A stretch of DNA of 59,350 nucleotides from Thermodesulfobacteriota bacterium (GTDB lineage Bacteria; Desulfobacterota; DSM-4660; Desulfatiglandales; Desulfatiglandaceae): assembly GCA_028278625.1 (NCBI GenBank), contig JANQDY010000079.1, positions 1-59,350 on the forward strand, given 5' to 3'. Below, piece after piece: positions 42,142-51,397 of this stretch. Each line of letters starts with the position of its first letter. Position 1 is the stretch's first letter. The notes below the pieces were generated by a model. That model was not told the origin of the DNA. It was given only the letters and a program-made list of their open reading frames with translations, and made no database searches. Both the position numbers and the translations under genes were made by a program.

Positions 42142-43185
42142 TCACCCGAAGGTCACCTCATCGCCGTTTCCGACACAAAGATCGCTCTTGGAGCCGAATC
42201 GGGCAGTCCCCTTGGCCACCGGGTATCCCAGTTCAATCATTTTTTCGACAGCGGCCAGGCCGGTGCAGTGATTGCACGCTATTTTCTTGAAATTGTATTT
42301 CCCCATTCCTTTGATCAAAAATTCCCGTTCTGGATTTATGGGGCCGAAAGGGGCTATGTGAAGACCGCCGTAAACACCATACATGTTGTCCCCTCCCAGG
42401 ATCTTCTCCGCCGCGAAATCCGCGAAGGTCAGAATACCCTGATGACAGCAGCCGGTAACACACACCATGCCCTTGTCTTTCACATTGAAATAAAGGGACT
42501 GCTCACCCCTCACACGGATGACAATGGGTAGATCAAAGGCCACCAGTGCACAGCCATCATGGAGTTTATTCACTTTGCCGGGCTCACACTTGACCAGTTC
42601 CCCCCGATGCGGAATCCTGTTGCGCGCGCCGGGCACAAAATATTCGGTTCCCCTCAGATAGAATGTCCCCTCCGGATAGAAAGTACTGGGAATAATGACT
42701 TTGATGTCCGGATTGTATTTTAGCGTTGTTTCAAGCCCCCAGTAATGATCCAAGTGTTCGTGACTGATAATGAGCGCTTCTATTTCACCATTTTTCAGCA
42801 TTTTGTCAATACCTTCCCGCTTGAAGCACTCGTCCATGTAGTCCGGGTTCCACCCCGTATCCAAAAGCATTTTGTGGTGCCTGCCATCCAGTGTTTCCAT
42901 ATCGATGAGCGTGCAACTGCCGGCCGCGTTCTTTGGATCCCAGGGGATTACCCACTGATTCGTCTTGGGGCCCCCAGCAGCCTTCATCTGGCCAATGAGC
43001 TTCTTGCTGTCAAACCATCCCAGCTCGGAAATGCATTTTATTCTGACGCTTTTGCACTGACCGATGTCGTGCCGACCGCTGGCCAGAGCTTTCACCGGTT
43101 TACTTAAAACCGCACTTCCCAGCCCCAACACGGCGCCGCCAATGGCCAAATTCCTCACGAATTCCCTTCTTGTCACGTCTTCCAT
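42142..43185 (-). CDS. TAT-exported MBL-fold metallo-hydrolase
   Basis: A 347-residue protein. The N-terminus has a twin-arginine signal (TRREFVRNLAIGGAVLGLG) with cleavage near residue 35, so it should be exported folded. The metal site shows SHEHLDHYWG near residue 140, plus later His and Asp (GCCHQGILTF, LHIAPFGP). It looks like periplasmic MBL proteins of the 7,8-dihydropterin-6-methyl-transferase-type (MJ0936/DHPPS-like) group. It heads the minus-strand cluster but lies 143 bases from nuoE, so co-transcription is possible but not certain. Its substrate is unknown. Confidence 0.85.
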   Translation of the reverse strand: MEDVTRREFVRNLAIGGAVLGLGSAVLSKPVKALASGRHDIGQCKSVRIKCISELGWFDSKKLIGQMKAAGGPKTNQWVIPWDPKNAAGSCTLIDMETLDGRHHKMLLDTGWNPDYMDECFKREGIDKMLKNGEIEALIISHEHLDHYWGLETTLKYNPDIKVIIPSTFYPEGTFYLRGTEYFVPGARNRIPHRGELVKCEPGKVNKLHDGCALVAFDLPIVIRVRGEQSLYFNVKDKGMVCVTGCCHQGILTFADFAAEKILGGDNMYGVYGGLHIAPFGPINPEREFLIKGMGKYNFKKIACNHCTGLAAVEKMIELGYPVAKGTARFGSKSDLCVGNGDEVTFG

Positions 43186-43482
43186 GGATCCCCCCTTTGC
43201 TTTAAATGGTGTCGAGATCAGAATGTTGAACTGAAAAGCCGCATTTCCAATGAATTGGCCGTTTCACCCCCTTTCCCTTACATTCTAAACGAATAGAACC
43301 ATCCATGCGCCAATCACTTCGAATTCGGGATTGTCAACACAGAATCCCCTTGCGCAAAAAGCTGTGTTATGAATTGGATTAAGGAGCCGACCTTCGTCCC
43401 TCCTCACTGAAGGTTTGAGGCATTCTTGGCGCGAGAAGGGGTGTTATGGGTTGGTCAACAAACCGAAAAAGGGAAACCCGGA

Positions 43483-43728
43483 TCAGGCCCTGCCGCAACA
43501 ACTGCCAGGACCCGCACATCCCGAAGCGGGCCCTTCGGAACCGCAGCAGCGATCCGCGGCATTTTCAGGGAATCGCCCGGAAGCGCTGACGGGCGCATGT
43601 GCCGACAACAGTTTCTTGAGGTTTTTGCCGCCACAATTCCCGCAGGCAACCAGATCTGTTTCGTTTCTGGCCATCAATATCTCCGTGTTCTGGCCGCAGT
43701 CCAGACACTCGAACTCAAAAATCGGCAT
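43483..43728 (-). CDS. FmdB-type zinc ribbon protein
   Basis: An 81-residue protein that begins with the FmdB signature PIFEFECLDCGQNTEILM and has a second pair, CGNCGGKNLKK. The tail is rich in Gly, Ala and Cys with CCG and SCCG motifs, which may bind metal. AGGAG precedes the ATG, and it lies 15 bases after the NifX-like gene. The 297 bases between its stop and the MBL gene (43186-43482) hold no gene. Confidence 0.85.
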   Translation of the reverse strand: MPIFEFECLDCGQNTEILMARNETDLVACGNCGGKNLKKLLSAHAPVSASGRFPENAADRCCGSEGPASGCAGPGSCCGRA

Positions 43729-43743
43729 GGTTTCCTCCTATCG

Positions 43744-44103
43744 CTACCACTGGCCTTCGACATCCGCATTTTCCGCCAAAGGCATTTCTCCATTTTCATA
43801 AGCCGCTACGGCTTCACGCACCATCCCCGTTGCATCATTGGCCACACCCACTTTGGCCGCTTTCATGGCCTTAAAGGCATTTGGGCCGCAGTGTCCCGTC
43901 AAAAGAACATCCGCGCCCGCTTCGCTCACCATTCTGGCGGCCTGAATGCCCGCCCCCTTAAACGCATTGGCGTTTTCACTATTGTCCAACACTTGGAATG
44001 AAAGGGTCGCCGAATCGACCACCAGGATATAGGCGGCCCTCCCGAATCTGGGATCCACCGAGGAATCAAGGTCAACGCCCTTGGAGGTCACCGCAATTTT
44101 CAC
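43744..44103 (-). CDS. NifX/NifB-C-like dinitrogenase cofactor family protein
   Basis: A 119-residue protein of the MTH1175/NifX fold: MKIAVTSKGVDLDSSVDPRFGR at the start and TGHCGPNAFKAMKAAKV near residue 79. The family binds Fe-S or FeMo-type cluster precursors. No nitrogenase genes are present, so a role in Fe-S or Mo-Fe-S cluster handling for other enzymes is inferred. The ATG overlaps the NifU-like stop by four bases. Confidence 0.88.
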   Translation of the reverse strand: MKIAVTSKGVDLDSSVDPRFGRAAYILVVDSATLSFQVLDNSENANAFKGAGIQAARMVSEAGADVLLTGHCGPNAFKAMKAAKVGVANDATGMVREAVAAYENGEMPLAENADVEGQW

Positions 44104-44549
44104 TGAACACCCCCCCTTTCATCTGCCCCTTTGCTTGGGTGCTCTTCCCGATATTGCGCCACCGCCTTTTGAAGGGTTTTGATGGCCAGACGGGCACAAT
44201 GTACTTTTTGTTCGGGCATTTTTTCAAGTTCTTTGTAGAGCTCTTCGAGGGTCAGCGAAGCGGCCTCATCAAGGGTTTTTCCCTTGGCCAGGGCGACCGC
44301 GGCACTGCCGGATGCCACGGCGCCGGGACACCCCATCACCTGTATTTTGGCGTCTTCTATGCGATCACCGATGACGTTCATGGTGATCTTCATGGTGTCT
44401 CCACAAGGCCCGGTCAGATCAAAACAGTGATCGGCATTCTCAAGGGTCCCCAGATTGTTCTGGTTCTGAAAATATTCAATGGCCTTGTCCGCATAACCGG
44501 ATTCCGAAAGCATCACGTAGATATCGTCTTTGGGTCTGTCATTCTCCAT
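44100..44549 (-). CDS. NifU-like iron-sulfur scaffold protein
   Basis: A 149-residue NifU-N-type protein with GPCGDTMKITMNV near residue 46, MGCPGAVASGSAAV near 72 and EQKVHCARLAIKTL near 113. The three Cys are conserved as in the paralogue at 38466. Start 44549 has AAAGGATC upstream. It lies between two NifX-like genes, a grouping that suggests a dedicated cluster-assembly unit. Confidence 0.87.
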   Translation of the reverse strand: MENDRPKDDIYVMLSESGYADKAIEYFQNQNNLGTLENADHCFDLTGPCGDTMKITMNVIGDRIEDAKIQVMGCPGAVASGSAAVALAKGKTLDEAASLTLEELYKELEKMPEQKVHCARLAIKTLQKAVAQYREEHPSKGADERGGVQ

Positions 44550-44596
44550 AAAAACGATCCTTTTCTTCAGATTTTGCCCGTCAGTGCCCTGACTGC

Positions 44597-45001
44597 TCAA
44601 TGGTTGCCGCAATTGCCGTGGCCCTCACCGCCGCCACCACACACCTGATCATCGCCGATGATCGGAAGTTTTCCGGCAATGAGATCTTCCACCACCGGTC
44701 TGATTTGGGGGCGGGTTGCGTCATAGAACACTTCCACGCCGACCTGTTTGAACCCCATGAGCGGTCTCATTCCGATACCGCCGACAATCAAGGCATTTAC
44801 ATTGTGGCTGGCAAGCAGATTGACGGGAACCATGCACCCGCCTTGCACATGTTCTCCATTTGGAATGGTGGTAACCTGTTTCACCTCACCGTCTTCCACA
44901 TCAACAAAAGTAAACAAATCACAATGTCCAAAATGGCCTGATCTTTCCCCTTCAAGACCCCCTGGGGCCATGCTCGGTACTGCTATTCTTCCGTTTTTCA
45001 T
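44597..45001 (-). CDS. NifX/NifB-C-like protein with metal-binding tail
   Basis: A 134-residue protein. RIAVPSMAPGGLEGERSGHFGHCDLF and GGIGMRPLMGFKQVGVEVF place it in the MTH1175-like family. The C-terminal tail has GGGGEGHGNCGNH, a His/Cys/Gly cluster likely to bind metal. GGAGGAACA precedes the ATG at 45001. First gene of a four-gene operon (NifX-like, NifU-like, NifX-like, FmdB-like). Confidence 0.87.
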   Translation of the reverse strand: MKNGRIAVPSMAPGGLEGERSGHFGHCDLFTFVDVEDGEVKQVTTIPNGEHVQGGCMVPVNLLASHNVNALIVGGIGMRPLMGFKQVGVEVFYDATRPQIRPVVEDLIAGKLPIIGDDQVCGGGGEGHGNCGNH

Positions 45002-45088
45002 GGATTGTTCCTCCTTCATTCTGATCCTATATGGTCGGTTCATAATTGTGTTGAACAACATTCAATGTCATTGTGAACCGGACGGAAT

Positions 45089-45110
45089 TGTTGTGATATT
45101 TTTCACAACA
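45089..45110. promoter_or_regulatory. CRP/FNR-family operator (HcpR-like palindrome)
   Basis: A perfect 8-bp inverted repeat TGTTGTGA-TATTTT-TCACAACA. It contains TTGTGA-N6-TCACAA, the motif reported for HcpR-type regulators in sulfate reducers, and fits the CRP consensus too. A half-site TTGTGA lies at 45071-45076. The palindrome sits just downstream of the predicted -10 for the NifX-like operon, a place that suits repression, and 156 bases before the radical SAM gene. Confidence 0.7.
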
Positions 45111-45113
45111 CAC

Positions 45114-45141
45114 ATGTTACACATTAAATTAATTTCGTCAA
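45114..45141 (-). promoter_or_regulatory. Candidate promoter of the NifX/NifU-like operon
   Basis: Minus strand TTGACG (45141-45136), 16-base spacer, TAACAT (45119-45114). Both boxes are imperfect. The operator at 45089-45110 would cover the transcription start. Confidence 0.45.
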
Positions 45142-45265
45142 GCGCGTTTTTATGAATATGTTGAAAAAGTAATCAGGTCATAACGATTTCCCGTTGACAT
45201 GTGGGCTCGATATCGCACATATTGCCTGAGCCTGTTTCGAGATCAAATCTATTGTTCGTGCAAGT

Positions 45266-46213
45266 ATGGATTTAACCGAAAGTTATCAGTCATGCAACCT
45301 TTGTCCACGGGGCTGCGGGATCGACCGAACGCTTAAAAAACCTGGAACAGGGACCGGATTCTGCGGAGAAACCGATCAGCCTCGTGTGGCGTACGTGGGA
45401 CCCCATTTCGGAGAGGAACCGCCTATTACAGGGACCCGCGGGTCCGGTACCGTGTTTTTTTCAGGGTGCAGTCTGAAATGCCGATTCTGCCAGAATCGCC
45501 AGATTTCCCATGACGGCGTGGGCCGAACGGTATCCACTGATGTACTGCTTCAAAAGATCAGAAAAATGGTCCTTCTTAAATCGGTCCATAATCTGAATTT
45601 CGTAACGCCGGATCATTTCCTGCCCCATGTGGTGCAATTGATCCGCCGTTTGAAAAAGGAATCTGCCCCAATTCCCACCATCTTCAACTTTTCAGGATAT
45701 CAGTCCGTTCCGGTCCTCAAACGGGTTGAAGAATATGTCGACATCTATCTGCCGGACTTCAAATATGCGGATTCCTCCCTGGCGGGAAGGCTTTCCGGTT
45801 GCAGCGACTATCCTCAAATTGGCATCAACGCCATCTCCGAAATGGTCGGCCAGAAAGGGTTTCTGGATTCACATGTTTCTGAAAAAATACCTTCGACCAG
45901 AGGGGTCATGGTGAGGCACCTGATTCTGCCGGGCTTCGTCGAGAATTCCATCAACGCGTTGACCATGCTTTTCATTGAATTCGGCTCCCGTCTGCCGCTG
46001 AGTCTTATGTCTCAGTACCACCCTGTGATCAAGAATGAACTCCCGGCATTGAATCGCACCCTTGCGCCGGCGGAATTCGAAGCGGTGTTTGACCACGCGA
46101 AACAGTTGGGATTTGAAAGGATGTTCATACAGTTTCCCGAATCTCCCGTGGAGTGCTTACGGAACCGGCCTTCGTTTGTTCCTGATTTCAAGCGCCGGCA
46201 ACCTTTCAAATAA
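45266..46213 (+). CDS. Radical SAM protein related to PflA-type activating enzymes
   Basis: A 315-residue protein. It shows CNLCPRGCGIDR at the N-terminus (a second cysteine group), GSGTVFFSGCSLKCRFCQN with the CxxxCxxC radical SAM motif near residue 68, and YLPDFKYAD near 165. This is the common PflA-like family (DUF-type 'radical SAM, Fe-S') whose substrates are mostly unknown. The start is an ATG with little ribosome site. It has its own intergenic region shared with the NifX-like operon. Sometimes such proteins pair with MEMO/AMMECR1; none is seen here. Confidence 0.88.
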   Translation: MDLTESYQSCNLCPRGCGIDRTLKKPGTGTGFCGETDQPRVAYVGPHFGEEPPITGTRGSGTVFFSGCSLKCRFCQNRQISHDGVGRTVSTDVLLQKIRKMVLLKSVHNLNFVTPDHFLPHVVQLIRRLKKESAPIPTIFNFSGYQSVPVLKRVEEYVDIYLPDFKYADSSLAGRLSGCSDYPQIGINAISEMVGQKGFLDSHVSEKIPSTRGVMVRHLILPGFVENSINALTMLFIEFGSRLPLSLMSQYHPVIKNELPALNRTLAPAEFEAVFDHAKQLGFERMFIQFPESPVECLRNRPSFVPDFKRRQPFK

Positions 46214-46232
46214 ATCAGACGCTATTTTCTAC

Positions 46233-46261
46233 TTGACTCAAGAAGAGAGAACTTTTATAGT
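46233..46261 (+). promoter_or_regulatory. Promoter of rplU-rpmA-obgE
   Basis: TTGACT (46233-46238), 17-base spacer, TATAGT (46256-46261), 36 bases before the rplU start. Strong match, fitting a ribosomal protein operon. Confidence 0.75.
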
Positions 46262-46296
46262 TACCAATTCAATTTTATTCGGAAGGAGACAGCGTT

Positions 46297-46614
46297 ATGT
46301 ATGCGGTCATAAAGACTGGCGGGAAACAATATCGGGTTGCCACGGGCGATGAGATTCGCGTTGAAAAACTGCCGGGAAAAGTGGGTGATACGGTACTGTT
46401 TGATCAGGTTCTCCTCACATCGGATGGCGAAACCGTCAAAGTGGGTCAACCCTTTCTTGAGAACTCAAAGGTGGCCGGCCGGATAACCGGTCAGGGAAAG
46501 AACCGAAAAGTGCTGATCTACAAATATAAGCGGCGCAAAGGATACCGACGCAAGAATGGCCACCGCCAGCATTTTTCCCTCGTCAAAATCGGCGACATTG
46601 AATCGGACCTTTAA
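46297..46614 (+). CDS. rplU: Ribosomal protein L21
   Basis: A 105-residue protein with the L21 start YAVIKTGGKQYRVATGDEI and the basic KYKRRKGYRRKNGHRQ segment that binds 23S rRNA. GAAGGAGA precedes the ATG. The order rplU-rpmA-obgE is the usual one in bacteria. Confidence 0.98.
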   Translation: MYAVIKTGGKQYRVATGDEIRVEKLPGKVGDTVLFDQVLLTSDGETVKVGQPFLENSKVAGRITGQGKNRKVLIYKYKRRKGYRRKNGHRQHFSLVKIGDIESDL

Positions 46615-46638
46615 TCAGGACTAGGAAGGGCAAAGACC

Positions 46639-46893
46639 ATGTCACATAAAAAAGCGGGCGGCAGCTCCAGAAACGGAAGAGACAGCAACGGGCAGAGACG
46701 GGGCATCAAGCGCTATTCCGGGCAGAAAGTGAATGCCGGAAACATCATCGTCAGGCAGAGGGGGACTCACATCCACCCGGGGCAGAACGTGGGCCTCGGC
46801 AGGGACTATACCATTTTTGCCAAGATTGACGGCATTGTCACCTTTGAACGGTTGGGCAAGGATCGGAAAAAGGTCAGCGTCTACGCCCCATAA
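46639..46893 (+). CDS. rpmA: Ribosomal protein L27
   Basis: An 84-residue protein beginning [19 protein letters not shown], the conserved L27 N-terminus near the peptidyl transferase centre. No cleavable N-terminal extension of the Firmicutes type is present. It is 24 bases after rplU. Confidence 0.98.
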   Translation: MSHKKAGGSSRNGRDSNGQRRGIKRYSGQKVNAGNIIVRQRGTHIHPGQNVGLGRDYTIFAKIDGIVTFERLGKDRKKVSVYAP

Positions 46894-46933
46894 TCTCACA
46901 AAACGGCCATCTGCCTCCAACGGGTTAACTCTA

Positions 46934-47968
46934 ATGGCATTCTTAGATGAAGCCGTCATCACGGCCAGATCCGGAGACGGAGGTGGTGGCTGCGCGAGCT
47001 TCAGAAGAGAAAGATTCATCCCCAAAGGCGGACCCGATGGTGGCGACGGCGGCGATGGCGGAAATGTCATCGCCAGAAGCACCCGAAAACACTTCACCCT
47101 AGAAGATTACCGATCCAAAAGACGCTTAAGCGCTCAAAACGGCCAACCTGGAAGGGGCAAAAACAAATCCGGCGCGGGCGGTGCGGACTGCATCATTGAA
47201 ACCCCCGTGGGGACCCTCATAGAAGAAGCTGATTCAGGCCGTATTTTGGCCGACTTGATTCTTGATGGGCAGGAAATCGTTCTCATTCCTGGAGGAAAAG
47301 GCGGAAAAGGGAACCAGCATTTTGCCACACCAACCAATCGTGCGCCCAGATATGCGCAACCCGGCCTTCCCGGAAAAACCCTGAAACTCAAATTGACCCT
47401 AAAGCTTCTGGCTGACATGGGATTGGTCGGCCTTCCCAACGCCGGCAAATCGACCCTCCTTTCCCGTCTGACCGAGGCACGGCCCAAGGTGGGAGGCTAC
47501 CCCTTCACGACCCTTGTCCCCAATCTGGGGGTAATGAACTTTGATGATGGGGAGACGCTGGTCGTCGCCGACATTCCGGGACTCGTGGAAGGGGCAAGCA
47601 TTGGCCGTGGCCTGGGGCATCGGTTTTTGAAGCATATTGAAAGGACTGAACTGCTTCTCCATCTCCTGGATGCAACCCGTTTGCTGGAAACGGATGCGTT
47701 GAATGATTTCAACATGCTTAGACAAGAAATGGCCGCCTATTCAAGCCGTCTTGCTCAAAAACCGTACTTTGTGGTAATTAATAAGATCGATCTTCTTGAA
47801 TCCGAGCACAATAAGATCCGGAGACTGAGGAAGACCCTGGACAGGATTGATATTGAATCCGTCTGTATCTCGGCCCTGACCGGCCAAGGAATCGACCAAT
47901 TGATCCGGCTAATCTCCGCCAACTACCCAAAAAGGGAGCAGACGGCGAAAAAGATGTTAACAAAATGA
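46934..47968 (+). CDS. obgE: Obg-family ribosome-assembly GTPase
   Basis: A 344-residue GTPase. The glycine-rich Obg fold (DGGGGCASFRRERF, GGPDGGDGGDGG) occupies residues 1-160. The G domain has GLPNAGKSTLLS near 168, DIPGLVEGAS (G3) near 215 and NKIDL (G4) near 283. The start at 46934 is fixed by homology to MAFLDEA; the ribosome site is weak, suggesting coupling to rpmA. It acts in 50S assembly and stress control. Confidence 0.97.
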   Translation: MAFLDEAVITARSGDGGGGCASFRRERFIPKGGPDGGDGGDGGNVIARSTRKHFTLEDYRSKRRLSAQNGQPGRGKNKSGAGGADCIIETPVGTLIEEADSGRILADLILDGQEIVLIPGGKGGKGNQHFATPTNRAPRYAQPGLPGKTLKLKLTLKLLADMGLVGLPNAGKSTLLSRLTEARPKVGGYPFTTLVPNLGVMNFDDGETLVVADIPGLVEGASIGRGLGHRFLKHIERTELLLHLLDATRLLETDALNDFNMLRQEMAAYSSRLAQKPYFVVINKIDLLESEHNKIRRLRKTLDRIDIESVCISALTGQGIDQLIRLISANYPKREQTAKKMLTK

Positions 47969-49143
47969 CGGCAGACAGAAACACCAGAACCGAACTCCTG
48001 AAATCAGTGAAGCGGATTGTGATCAAAATCGGCAGTGGCGTCCTGACCGCAAAGGACGGCCTGAACCTGCCGGTCATGTATGGCTTAAGCGCTGACATCA
48101 GCGCACTCAAGAAATCGGGGATAGAGGTTATCCTTGTTTCTTCAGGCGCCATCGCAGCGGGGATTCGCCAACTGCAAATGACCCGCAAACCCCGTTCCGT
48201 ATCCGAACAACAGGCAACGGCCGCAGTGGGGCAGGGGCATCTCATCAGGGCATGGGAAAACGCCTTTGAAGTGTACGGTCATCGGGTTGGGCAGCTTCTC
48301 TTGACCCGTGACGACCTGACCCATCGTCGCCGGTATTTGAATGCCCGCAACACGATCTTCACCCTTCTGTCCTGGCACATCATCCCCATTGTCAACGAAA
48401 ACGATACGGTGGTGGTGGATGAAATAAAGTTCGGAGACAACGACAACCTGAGCGCCATGGTGACGAACCTTTCCGAATCCGATTTCCTGATTAACCTGAC
48501 CAATATCGACGGCCTTTTTGATAAAGACCCGAGACATCACCCGGATGCGCGTCTGATACCCGTTGTGGAAAAAGTTGATCGCAGGATTGCCAAGTCCGCC
48601 AACACCATACCCGGCTTTCTTGGAAAAGGAGGTATGGGGAGCAAAATCAGGGCCGCCAAGAACGTGGCGCTTGCCGGCGTTCCCACCATTATCGCCAACG
48701 GGCTCAAGCCCGGCATCATCAAGCACCTTTTTGACGGTCGGGCGGAAGGAACCCTCTTTTTACCGGAACCGGTTTCCCTCTGCAGCCGAAAGCACTGGAT
48801 TGCATTCACAAAAGCGCCCAAAGGAGAACTGCTAATCGATCGCGGCGCCGAAATCGCCATTGTTGAAAAGGGAAAAAGCCTTCTCCCTTCGGGCATCAAG
48901 GATGTGAGGGGTCAGTTCAGCCTGGGCAATTCCGTTTTGTTGATCAATGAGGAAGGCGAGCCGGTAGCGGTGGGAATGGTCAGTTATCATTCGGGAAACA
49001 TTAAAAAGATTATGGGGGCCAAAAGCACTGAAATCGAGTCTATTCTGGGGTTTAAACACGATGATGAGGTAATCCACAGAAATAATCTTGTGCTGACGGC
49101 ACAAATGGATGAAGGAGATGCGGCATGTCGATTGAAAACATGA
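47965..49143 (+). CDS. proB: Glutamate 5-kinase
   Basis: A 392-residue protein. The kinase domain shows [36 protein letters not shown] and the GMGSKIRAA segment. A C-terminal PUA domain (about 290-375) includes [19 protein letters not shown]. It phosphorylates glutamate in proline synthesis. Its ATG overlaps the obgE stop by four bases. Confidence 0.97.
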   Translation: MTADRNTRTELLKSVKRIVIKIGSGVLTAKDGLNLPVMYGLSADISALKKSGIEVILVSSGAIAAGIRQLQMTRKPRSVSEQQATAAVGQGHLIRAWENAFEVYGHRVGQLLLTRDDLTHRRRYLNARNTIFTLLSWHIIPIVNENDTVVVDEIKFGDNDNLSAMVTNLSESDFLINLTNIDGLFDKDPRHHPDARLIPVVEKVDRRIAKSANTIPGFLGKGGMGSKIRAAKNVALAGVPTIIANGLKPGIIKHLFDGRAEGTLFLPEPVSLCSRKHWIAFTKAPKGELLIDRGAEIAIVEKGKSLLPSGIKDVRGQFSLGNSVLLINEEGEPVAVGMVSYHSGNIKKIMGAKSTEIESILGFKHDDEVIHRNNLVLTAQMDEGDAACRLKT

Positions 49144-50381
49144 TTCATACCATGGCCCGTGATGCCAAAGCGGCAACGAGGGATTTGAGGCGCCTCGGGC
49201 AGGGGCAAAAAGACGATGCCCTTCATAGGATGGCCGAGAAACTGGTTGCTCGGAAGGAAGCCATTACAGCGGAAAACCAAAAGGACCTCTCAGCGGCCCA
49301 TAGCGCGGGGCTTTCTTCCGCCATGATAGATCGGCTGACGCTGAACGATGCCGTCATTGGCGCCATGGCTGAGGGGCTTCGGGAGGTGGCTGCATTGCCC
49401 GATCCCGTGGGCGCCGTACCGGGCATGTGGAAGCGCCCCAACGGCCTGATGGTGGGGCGGGTTCGGATCCCTTTAGGGGTTATCGGCTTCATCTTTGAAT
49501 CCCGCCCCAACGTCACGGTGGATGCCGCGGCCTTGTGCCTCAAATCCGGTAATGCCGTTATACTGAAAGGGGGTTCGGAGGCCATCCATTCAAACCTGAT
49601 CCTGGGAAAACTGCTGGCTGAAGCCTTGAATGAAGCGGGGATTCCCGAAAAGGGAGTGCAGGTGATTCCCACCACGGAAAGAGCTTCCGTCAACGCCCTC
49701 ATCAGCATGGAAGATGAAATTGATGTCATCATTCCCAGAGGCGGAGAAAGCTTGATCCGTTTCGTCTCCGAACATTCGCGGATTCCGGTACTGAAACACT
49801 ACAAGGGTGTGTGCCACATTTATGTTGATCAATCAGCATCCCTCGACATGGCCGTAGGCATCTGTCTTAACGCAAAGGTACAAAGGCCGGGTGTCTGTAA
49901 CGCCCTTGAGACATTGCTGGTCCATGAAGCGGTCGCACAAAAGTTCCTTCCTCAAATGGCGGATGAATTCCAAAAAGCCGGCGTTGAACTGAGGGGGTGC
50001 CCCAAAACCTTGAAACTGGTGCCGGGGGCAGTTGCGGCCACCGAATCTGACTGGCCCGAGGAATTCCTTGACCTCATACTGGCGGTTAGGGTAGTGGGGA
50101 GCATGGATCAAGCGCTTGATCATATCGAAACCCATGGATCCCAACATACGGAAGCCATCATCACAAACGACTATGACCGTTCACAGCGCTTCCTGGCCCA
50201 GGTCGATTCTTCCGTGGTGCTGGTGAATGCGTCCACCCGGTTTAACGACGGGAATCAACTGGGTCTGGGTGCTGAAATCGGCATCAATACGTCCAAGCTC
50301 CATGCTTTCGGACCCATGGGCCTTGAAGAATTAACCACCACCAAATTTGTGGTCTATGGTCAGGGGCAAACAAGAAAATAG
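49125..50381 (+). CDS. proA: Glutamate-5-semialdehyde dehydrogenase (gamma-glutamyl phosphate reductase)
   Basis: A 418-residue protein of the aldehyde dehydrogenase fold. It shows [21 protein letters not shown] near 110, [11 protein letters not shown] near 146, the catalytic Cys in [13 protein letters not shown] near 255, and [15 protein letters not shown] at the end. It overlaps proB by 19 bases, with AAGGAGATG upstream of the ATG. Together they make the proline precursor. Confidence 0.97.
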   Translation: MSIENMIHTMARDAKAATRDLRRLGQGQKDDALHRMAEKLVARKEAITAENQKDLSAAHSAGLSSAMIDRLTLNDAVIGAMAEGLREVAALPDPVGAVPGMWKRPNGLMVGRVRIPLGVIGFIFESRPNVTVDAAALCLKSGNAVILKGGSEAIHSNLILGKLLAEALNEAGIPEKGVQVIPTTERASVNALISMEDEIDVIIPRGGESLIRFVSEHSRIPVLKHYKGVCHIYVDQSASLDMAVGICLNAKVQRPGVCNALETLLVHEAVAQKFLPQMADEFQKAGVELRGCPKTLKLVPGAVAATESDWPEEFLDLILAVRVVGSMDQALDHIETHGSQHTEAIITNDYDRSQRFLAQVDSSVVLVNASTRFNDGNQLGLGAEIGINTSKLHAFGPMGLEELTTTKFVVYGQGQTRK

Positions 50382-50390
50382 GAGTTTTGT

Positions 50391-51080
50391 TTGAAACTGG
50401 GTATCCTCGGCGGCACCTTTGATCCGATTCATCTGGGACACCTTCGTTCCGCCGAAGAGATCGGTCAGCGTCTTAAGCTTGAAAAGGTCTACCTGATCCC
50501 TTCTGCCCTGCCGCCGCATAAAACCAATGCCCGCATCACACCTTTTCATCACAGACTGGCCATGACCCGTCTGGGAACGGACGGCTCCCAACTGCTGGAA
50601 ACCATGGATTTGGAAGGGAAAAGAGCGGGATTTTCCTATTCCATCGAAACCCTTCGGGAACTGCATCAGATTTTCGGACCAACCGCGGAACTCTTTTTTA
50701 TTCTTGGAACGGACGCTTTCCTGGAAATCAAAACATGGCGTAACTACAGAAGCCTTTTTGATTATGCCCATTTTGTGGTTCTCTCCCGGGCCGGGCACAA
50801 AAACCGTAACCTCAATGCCATATTTAACGATCTTGGCATTAGAGCTTCCGGAAAAGATCCCCGGCATCATTTTGTGGCCCCGTCCGGTAAATTAATTATT
50901 CCCGTAACACCCACCCGGTTGGAAATATCCTCGACAAAGATCAGAAACATGGTAAAAGAGAACAGATCGATCCGTTTTCTCGTCCCCGAAGCCGTAAGAG
51001 CATACATCATGGAAAAAGGATTTTATTTGAGTAATGACTCCCATCGAAAAAGCGAAGCTGTGCCTCACGACCATTCTTGA
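50391..51080 (+). CDS. nadD: Nicotinate-nucleotide adenylyltransferase
   Basis: A 229-residue protein with GILGGTFDPIHLGHLR (nucleotidyltransferase GxFDPxHxGH motif) at the N-terminus and STKIRNMVKENRSI near 188 (the ISSTxIR motif). It starts with TTG; AGGAG lies six bases upstream and homology begins at that codon. It makes deamido-NAD. The last 47 bases overlap rsfS. Confidence 0.95.
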   Translation: MKLGILGGTFDPIHLGHLRSAEEIGQRLKLEKVYLIPSALPPHKTNARITPFHHRLAMTRLGTDGSQLLETMDLEGKRAGFSYSIETLRELHQIFGPTAELFFILGTDAFLEIKTWRNYRSLFDYAHFVVLSRAGHKNRNLNAIFNDLGIRASGKDPRHHFVAPSGKLIIPVTPTRLEISSTKIRNMVKENRSIRFLVPEAVRAYIMEKGFYLSNDSHRKSEAVPHDHS

Positions 51081-51378
51081 AAGAAAAGCCGTTGATCCCA
51101 TACTGCTTCATGTTGAAGATCTGACAACGGTGGCGGACTATTTTCTTATAACGGGTGGCAATTCCACCAGACAGGTACAGGCCATTTCCAGGCACCTTCA
51201 AAGAACGCTGAAAGAGAAGGGAATAACCCCATACGGCATCGAGGGGGAACCGGAATCACGGTGGGTATTGCTGGACTACGGCGAAGTGGTCATTCACATC
51301 TTCTACCAACCGGTGCGGGAATTCTACGACCTGGAGGGGCTTTGGGTCGAAGCCCCTGAAATAAATCTTGAATTGTAG
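51034..51378 (+). CDS. rsfS: Ribosome silencing factor
   Basis: A 114-residue RsfS/Iojap protein. It shows DLTTVADYFLITGGNSTRQVQA near 29 and the C-terminal WVLLDYGEVVIHIFYQPVREFYDLEGLW. It binds L14 and blocks subunit joining when nutrients are scarce. The start lies inside the nadD 3' end, which is common for nadD-rsfS pairs. Confidence 0.95.
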   Translation: MTPIEKAKLCLTTILERKAVDPILLHVEDLTTVADYFLITGGNSTRQVQAISRHLQRTLKEKGITPYGIEGEPESRWVLLDYGEVVIHIFYQPVREFYDLEGLWVEAPEINLEL

Positions 51379-51397
51379 AACACGGAAGAGTTTGGAT

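Noticed and set aside
43744..45001. Nitrogen fixation cluster
   Set aside because: Only NifX/NifU-type folds are present; no nifH, nifD, nifK, nifE, nifN or NifB radical SAM domain occurs. The radical SAM protein at 45266 is PflA-like.
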